NCBI GenBank assembly: GCA_023422005.1
Contig: JAEZSC010000139.1
Coordinates: 1-9,390, forward strand
Length of the DNA stretch: 9,390 nt
Source: Bacillota bacterium
Lineage (GTDB): Bacteria; Bacillota; Clostridia; Christensenellales; UMGS416
Reading direction: 5' to 3'
The notes beneath the pieces are model-generated. The model worked only from the letters and a program-made list of their open reading frames with translations. It was not told the DNA's origin and did not search any database. The first letter of the stretch is position 1, and each line of letters starts with the position of its first letter. A program made the position numbers and the translations under genes. Below are positions 6,506 through 9,390 of this stretch, one piece after another.

Positions 6506-6567
6506 TTGTGAGAGAATATCGAACCTTTGTGAGTAAAGCCCGTGGAAACGCAAAAGAATGATACAAT
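6506..6567 (+). promoter_or_regulatory. Candidate promoter and response-regulator binding region between DUF2680 and the two-component genes
   Basis: An extended -10, TG-A-TACAAT (6559-6567), lies 17 bases before the response-regulator start, with no recognisable -35. It would give a very short leader beginning close to the GGGGTGAG ribosome binding site (6573-6580). Upstream, TTGTGAG occurs twice (6506-6512 and 6527-6533), 21 bases apart. GTAAA (6533-6537) and GGAAA (6544-6548) are 11 bases apart, a spacing used by OmpR-family regulators. Missing -35 plus direct repeats suggests activator dependence, possibly autoregulation; this is inference. Confidence 0.4.
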
Positions 6568-6584
6568 TGCATTGGGGTGAGAAG

Positions 6585-7265
6585 ATGACCAAAATCCTGT
6601 TGGTTGACGACGACGCCCGCATCCGGGCGATCATACGCGAATATGCCCAGGCCGAGGACTGGAGCTTTGCTGAGGCCGGCAACGGCGACGAAGCGCTCAA
6701 GCTCATGGAAACCGAAGAGTTCGCTCTCCTCGTGCTGGATGTGATGATGCCGGTGAAGGATGGGTGGGCAACCCTGAAGCAGCTCAGGAAAAGCAGCCAA
6801 ATACCCGTAATCATGCTGACAGCCCGCAGTGAGGAGTATGATCGTCTGCTGGGGTTTGAGATGGGGGTGGACGATTATGTCGCCAAGCCCTTCAGCCCCC
6901 GGGAGTTGGTCGCCCGCATGAAGGCGCTCTTGAAACGCGTTGCCGCCACAGCCCCCGCGGCCCAGCGGTTTGTGTTCGGCGGGCTGGTCGTGGATCTGGA
7001 CGCCCACAAGGTGCTTGTCGACGGCCAGCCGGTCATGCTCACGCCCAAGGAATACGACCTTCTGGCATTCTTCGCGGCCCGGCCGGACAAGGCATTCACC
7101 AGGGACCAGCTGCTGAACCATGTATGGGGATATGACTATTTCGGTGACGGCCGTACGGTCGACACCCATGTGCGTTCCTTAAGGGATAAGCTTGGGGACC
7201 ATCGCAGTGTGATCACGACCGTCTGGGGTACAGGTTACCGCTTCGAGCCGGGAGGCGCCAAATGA
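6585..7265 (+). CDS. OmpR/PhoB-family response regulator
   Basis: The 226-aa cytoplasmic DNA-binding regulator is phosphorylated by the kinase encoded just downstream. The receiver domain (1-120) has the acidic triad DDD at 8-10, phospho-acceptor D52 in LVLDVMMPVKDG, T79 in IMLTAR and K101 in VAKPFSPREL. The winged-helix domain (about 128-221) shows LTPKEYDLLAFFAARPDKAFTRDQLL, then VWGYDYFGDGRTVDTHVRSLRDKL and the wing ending WGTGYRF. Length and all key residues are normal. I chose ATG 6585 over the in-frame ATG 6558 because GGGGTGAG (6573-6580) sits just before it, MTKILLVDDD is the usual family start, and the upstream ATG overlaps the likely -10 element. The stop codon overlaps the kinase start (ATGA, 7262-7265), showing an operon with translational coupling. 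The likely target is the divergent DUF2680 gene plus its own promoter. Confidence 0.92.
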   Translation: MTKILLVDDDARIRAIIREYAQAEDWSFAEAGNGDEALKLMETEEFALLVLDVMMPVKDGWATLKQLRKSSQIPVIMLTARSEEYDRLLGFEMGVDDYVAKPFSPRELVARMKALLKRVAATAPAAQRFVFGGLVVDLDAHKVLVDGQPVMLTPKEYDLLAFFAARPDKAFTRDQLLNHVWGYDYFGDGRTVDTHVRSLRDKLGDHRSVITTVWGTGYRFEPGGAK

Positions 7266-8614
7266 GACGCATGCGCACAAAGCTGTTCCTGGGGTTCCTG
7301 TGCATGGCGGTGGTAACCATCGCTGTGCTTTGGTTGATACAAGCCGGGATCATGAAGGACAATTACCTCAAGGAGAGAGTGGCCGCTGTGGACGAAGCCA
7401 TAATGGCTGCGTCCGTGCAGGCCAGCACCGATTATGCCGCGTTGGAAGAGCGGCTCAATGTCCGCTTGCTGCTGCTGGATGGAAGGGATGCGGTCCGATA
7501 CATCTCCCCGGGAATGCCGATGAAGGGTATGGTGCTGCGGCTTTGCCAGAGCGGGGATGCGCCGCAGCCCAACGGTGAGCCGCAGCTGCTGGACAACAGA
7601 ATGGCTGGCGGCGTGCAGTACGCGCTGCTGGGGCGGCCGCTGCCCGGCGGCGGCGCCCTCTATGCGGTGTTCTCGCTGTCCGATGTGCAGGAAGCATCCC
7701 GCATCCTTCTGCGCCAGCTTTGGGTCGTCACTGCGGCCTTGCTGGCTGCTTCCGTGTTGCTGGCGCTGGTGTTGTCCAGATTGTTTACCCGGCCATTGCA
7801 CCAGATCACCGGTGCTGCCCGGGCGCTGGCGGCTGGCCGGCTGGGGGCCAACGTGGAAGTGCGCTCCCGTGATGAGATCGGGCAGCTTGCCCTGGCATTG
7901 AACGAGCTTTCCGCCCAATTGAGCAAGACCGAGGCGCTGCGCCGGGAGCTGATCGCCAACGTATCGCACGAGCTGCGATCACCGCTGGCGGTGATTCAGG
8001 GGTATGCTGAGACAGTACGAGATGTGACATGGCCTCATCCGGAGAAGCGACAGGAGCAGCTTTCCATTGTAGCCAGCGAGGCAGCCAGGTTGAGCCGCAT
8101 TGTCGAGGATATCCTCGATTATTCTAGACTGCAGGCTGGCGTCGATACCTTCTCGCCGGAGGACTTGGATTTGCGGCCCATGCTGGAGCGGATGGCTCGA
8201 AAGATGGAGATTCAAGCTGCTGACCGGAACCTGTCAATCCGGGTGGATTGCCTGGAGCGCCGCGTCCGTTTTGACAGCGGGAAACTTGAGCGCGTGATGG
8301 ACAACCTGCTGGGCAATGCCATCAACCACGGAACCTCCGGCACGGAGATCGTGATTTCTGCCGCGGAGCAGGGGGCCTCCGTGCGCATCGCCGTTACAAA
8401 CTCCGGGGATACCATCGAGTCGGAAGAGCTCCCGCACATTTGGGATCGTTTTTACCGGGCACAGAGGGTCAGCCAAGGCAGGCGGCTGGGCACGGGGCTG
8501 GGCCTTGCCATCGTCAAGAGCATCCTGGAACAGCATGGCAGCGCCTATGGCGTGGCGAGCCGTGAGGGCAGGACCACATTCTGGTTTGATGCGCCGATCG
8601 CGGGCGGTACCTAG
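7262..8614 (+). CDS. Membrane sensor histidine kinase (HAMP-HisKA-HATPase)
   Basis: The 450-aa kinase is the partner of the response regulator, whose stop codon overlaps its start; GGGAGGC lies just before the ATG. A first membrane helix (about 8-28), an extracytoplasmic sensor region (about 30-148) and a second helix (about 152-172) are followed by HAMP (about 173-225, FTRPLHQITGAARALAAG..., DEIGQLALALNEL). HisKA has the H-box NVSHELRSPL (233-242) with H236 as phosphorylation site. The ATPase domain has the N-box DNLLGNAINH (347-356), a reduced G1 box NSGDTI (380-385) in place of DxGxG, the F-box IWDRFYR (393-399) and the G2 box GTGLGLAIVKSIL (410-422). The NSG form of G1 is, as I recall, common in Clostridia kinases of this type and need not impair activity. 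The sensor region shows no domain I can name, so the signal is unknown. Confidence 0.92.
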   Translation: MRRMRTKLFLGFLCMAVVTIAVLWLIQAGIMKDNYLKERVAAVDEAIMAASVQASTDYAALEERLNVRLLLLDGRDAVRYISPGMPMKGMVLRLCQSGDAPQPNGEPQLLDNRMAGGVQYALLGRPLPGGGALYAVFSLSDVQEASRILLRQLWVVTAALLAASVLLALVLSRLFTRPLHQITGAARALAAGRLGANVEVRSRDEIGQLALALNELSAQLSKTEALRRELIANVSHELRSPLAVIQGYAETVRDVTWPHPEKRQEQLSIVASEAARLSRIVEDILDYSRLQAGVDTFSPEDLDLRPMLERMARKMEIQAADRNLSIRVDCLERRVRFDSGKLERVMDNLLGNAINHGTSGTEIVISAAEQGASVRIAVTNSGDTIESEELPHIWDRFYRAQRVSQGRRLGTGLGLAIVKSILEQHGSAYGVASREGRTTFWFDAPIAGGT

Positions 8615-8634
8615 ATTCCACGGAATGCGCAATA

Positions 8635-8663
8635 GGTTGGGTTTGCTGAGCAAACCGCCAACC
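8635..8663 (+). terminator. Hairpin directly after the kinase gene
   Basis: GGTTGGGTTTG (8635-8645) pairs with CAAACC (8651-8656) and, after a 2-base bulge, CAACC (8659-8663), around a 5-base loop. It lies 21 bases after the stop codon. No T run follows, so it may stabilise the transcript end or act with the next hairpin rather than terminate by itself. Confidence 0.45.
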
Positions 8664-8675
8664 CGAATATAGCAT

Positions 8676-8709
8676 CGCAGCGCCCATCGGCAATCCGATG
8701 GGCGCTGCG
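8676..8709. terminator. Strong bidirectional terminator between kinase and permease genes
   Basis: A perfect 15-bp GC-rich stem, CGCAGCGCCCATCGG (8676-8690) with CCGATGGGCGCTGCG (8695-8709), has a 4-base loop. It is followed on the plus strand by a T-rich stretch and lies 26 bases after the stop of the minus-strand permease gene, as expected for a terminator shared by convergent transcripts. Confidence 0.75.
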
Positions 8710-8734
8710 GGTTCGTTTGTGTGATGCCTTCGCG

Positions 8735-9390
8735 TCATCCCTTCAATGAGCCCAGCATAACGCCCTTTGTAAAGTGCTTTTGCAGGAAGGGGTACACCAG
8801 CAGGATGGGCACAGTGCCCACGATGATCGTCGTGTAGCGTATGCTGCCCATGATGGGCGCCTTGTCGCCGGACATGTCCAGCGTCATGATGTCCGTGGAG
8901 TCAGCCAGTAGAATCTCGCGCATGATCAGCTGCAGCGGGAACAGTTTGCGGTCGTTCAGATAAATCATGGCGGGGAACCATGAATTCCAATGGGCCACGC
9001 CATACTGCAGCACAATCACCGCGATGGTCGCCTTGCTCAGCGGCAGTATGATGCGCCATAGTATCGTAAAGTCGTTGGCGCCATCCAGGTGTGCCGATTC
9101 CTCCAGGGAATCGGGGATGTTTTCCATGGCGGTGCGCAGGATGATCATGCTGTAGGTGGAGACCAGGCCGGGCAGCCACAGCGCCCAGTATGTGTTGCCC
9201 AGACGCAAAAACTGATTCACGAGCAGGAAGGACGGAATCAAGCCGCCGCTGATGTACATCGTTACGATGATCATCAGGATGATCGGGCGCTTGAACATCA
9301 GGTTCTTGCGCGAAAGCCCGTAGGCGGCCAGGCATGTGGCGGCCAGGTTGAAGCCCACGCCCGCAACCACGATGATGAGCGTGTTCAGGT
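8735..9390 (-). CDS. Carbohydrate ABC transporter permease (LplC/MalG-type, CUT1), 5' end beyond window
   Basis: This is the C-terminal ~218 residues of a binding-protein-dependent sugar permease. The frame stays open to the right edge (the codons before the GTG at 9370 read LNTLII, continuing a membrane segment), so the true start is outside; the family is usually about 290 aa. Several hydrophobic segments are visible. The cytoplasmic EAA loop, EESAHLDGANDFTILWRIILP, couples to the ATPase; its EES/AHLDGA and ..LP match family MalG/LplC. The ending YPFLQKHFTKGVMLGSLKG closely fits the LplC (YtcP) subgroup, which in Bacillota imports oligosaccharides with an LplB-type partner and a lipoprotein binding protein; these are expected upstream, to the right of the window. 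The substrate cannot be inferred. It is the last gene of its transcript, since a strong hairpin follows. Confidence 0.9.
   Translation of the reverse strand, partial: LNTLIIVVAGVGFNLAATCLAAYGLSRKNLMFKRPIILMIIVTMYISGGLIPSFLLVNQFLRLGNTYWALWLPGLVSTYSMIILRTAMENIPDSLEESAHLDGANDFTILWRIILPLSKATIAVIVLQYGVAHWNSWFPAMIYLNDRKLFPLQLIMREILLADSTDIMTLDMSGDKAPIMGSIRYTTIIVGTVPILLVYPFLQKHFTKGVMLGSLKG

Noticed and set aside
7235..7969. 244-codon open frame on the minus strand
   Set aside because: It is antisense to the kinase sensor and HAMP regions. It is Gln/His/Arg-rich and repetitive in the way of codon-bias shadows.

Overview
The window looks like chromosomal DNA of a GC-rich member of the Bacillota, most likely a gut-type Clostridia. 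This rests on the protein families present (XRE-TPR regulator, GPH sugar symporter, LplC-type permease, DUF2680 protein, APH(3')-like kinase, LigD polymerase domain) and on Bacillus-type ribosome binding sites and sigma-A-like promoters. The exact genus cannot be read from the sequence. There is no rRNA, tRNA, CRISPR array, transposase or phage gene. Every gap between genes is under 300 bases.

Left part (1-3656). The C-terminal polymerase domain of LigD (bacterial NHEJ) enters from the left edge. It converges on, and overlaps by 8 bases, a minus-strand gene for a squalene-cyclase/prenyltransferase-like toroid protein. That gene is divergent from an XRE-family regulator carrying a long TPR-like helical domain, and their intergenic region has candidate promoters in both directions. 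The regulator ends at a clear intrinsic terminator. A separately transcribed APH(3')-family aminoglycoside phosphotransferase-like gene follows.

Middle part (3657-5960). A melibiose-carrier-type (GPH family) sugar:cation symporter has its own probable promoter. Next is a membrane-bound 4Fe-4S ferredoxin-type protein (NapH/CcoG-like architecture) whose reading frame is broken by an apparent one-base deletion in a T run. A 13-bp hairpin separates it from the convergent gene that follows.

Right part (5961-9390). A secreted DUF2680 protein with a Gly/Met/Cys-rich tail lies on the minus strand. It is divergent from an OmpR-type response regulator and a membrane histidine kinase, which overlap by 4 bases. 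The shared 147-bp intergenic region carries direct repeats. The layout resembles the divergent cpxP-cpxRA arrangement of enterobacteria, so an envelope-stress or metal/redox circuit is a reasonable hypothesis. After two strong hairpins, the 3' end of a carbohydrate ABC permease (LplC-like) gene is read on the minus strand and runs off the right edge.

Most genes look like independent chromosomal units. The exceptions are the DUF2680/two-component cluster, which looks like one circuit, and possibly the XRE-TPR/toroid pair.
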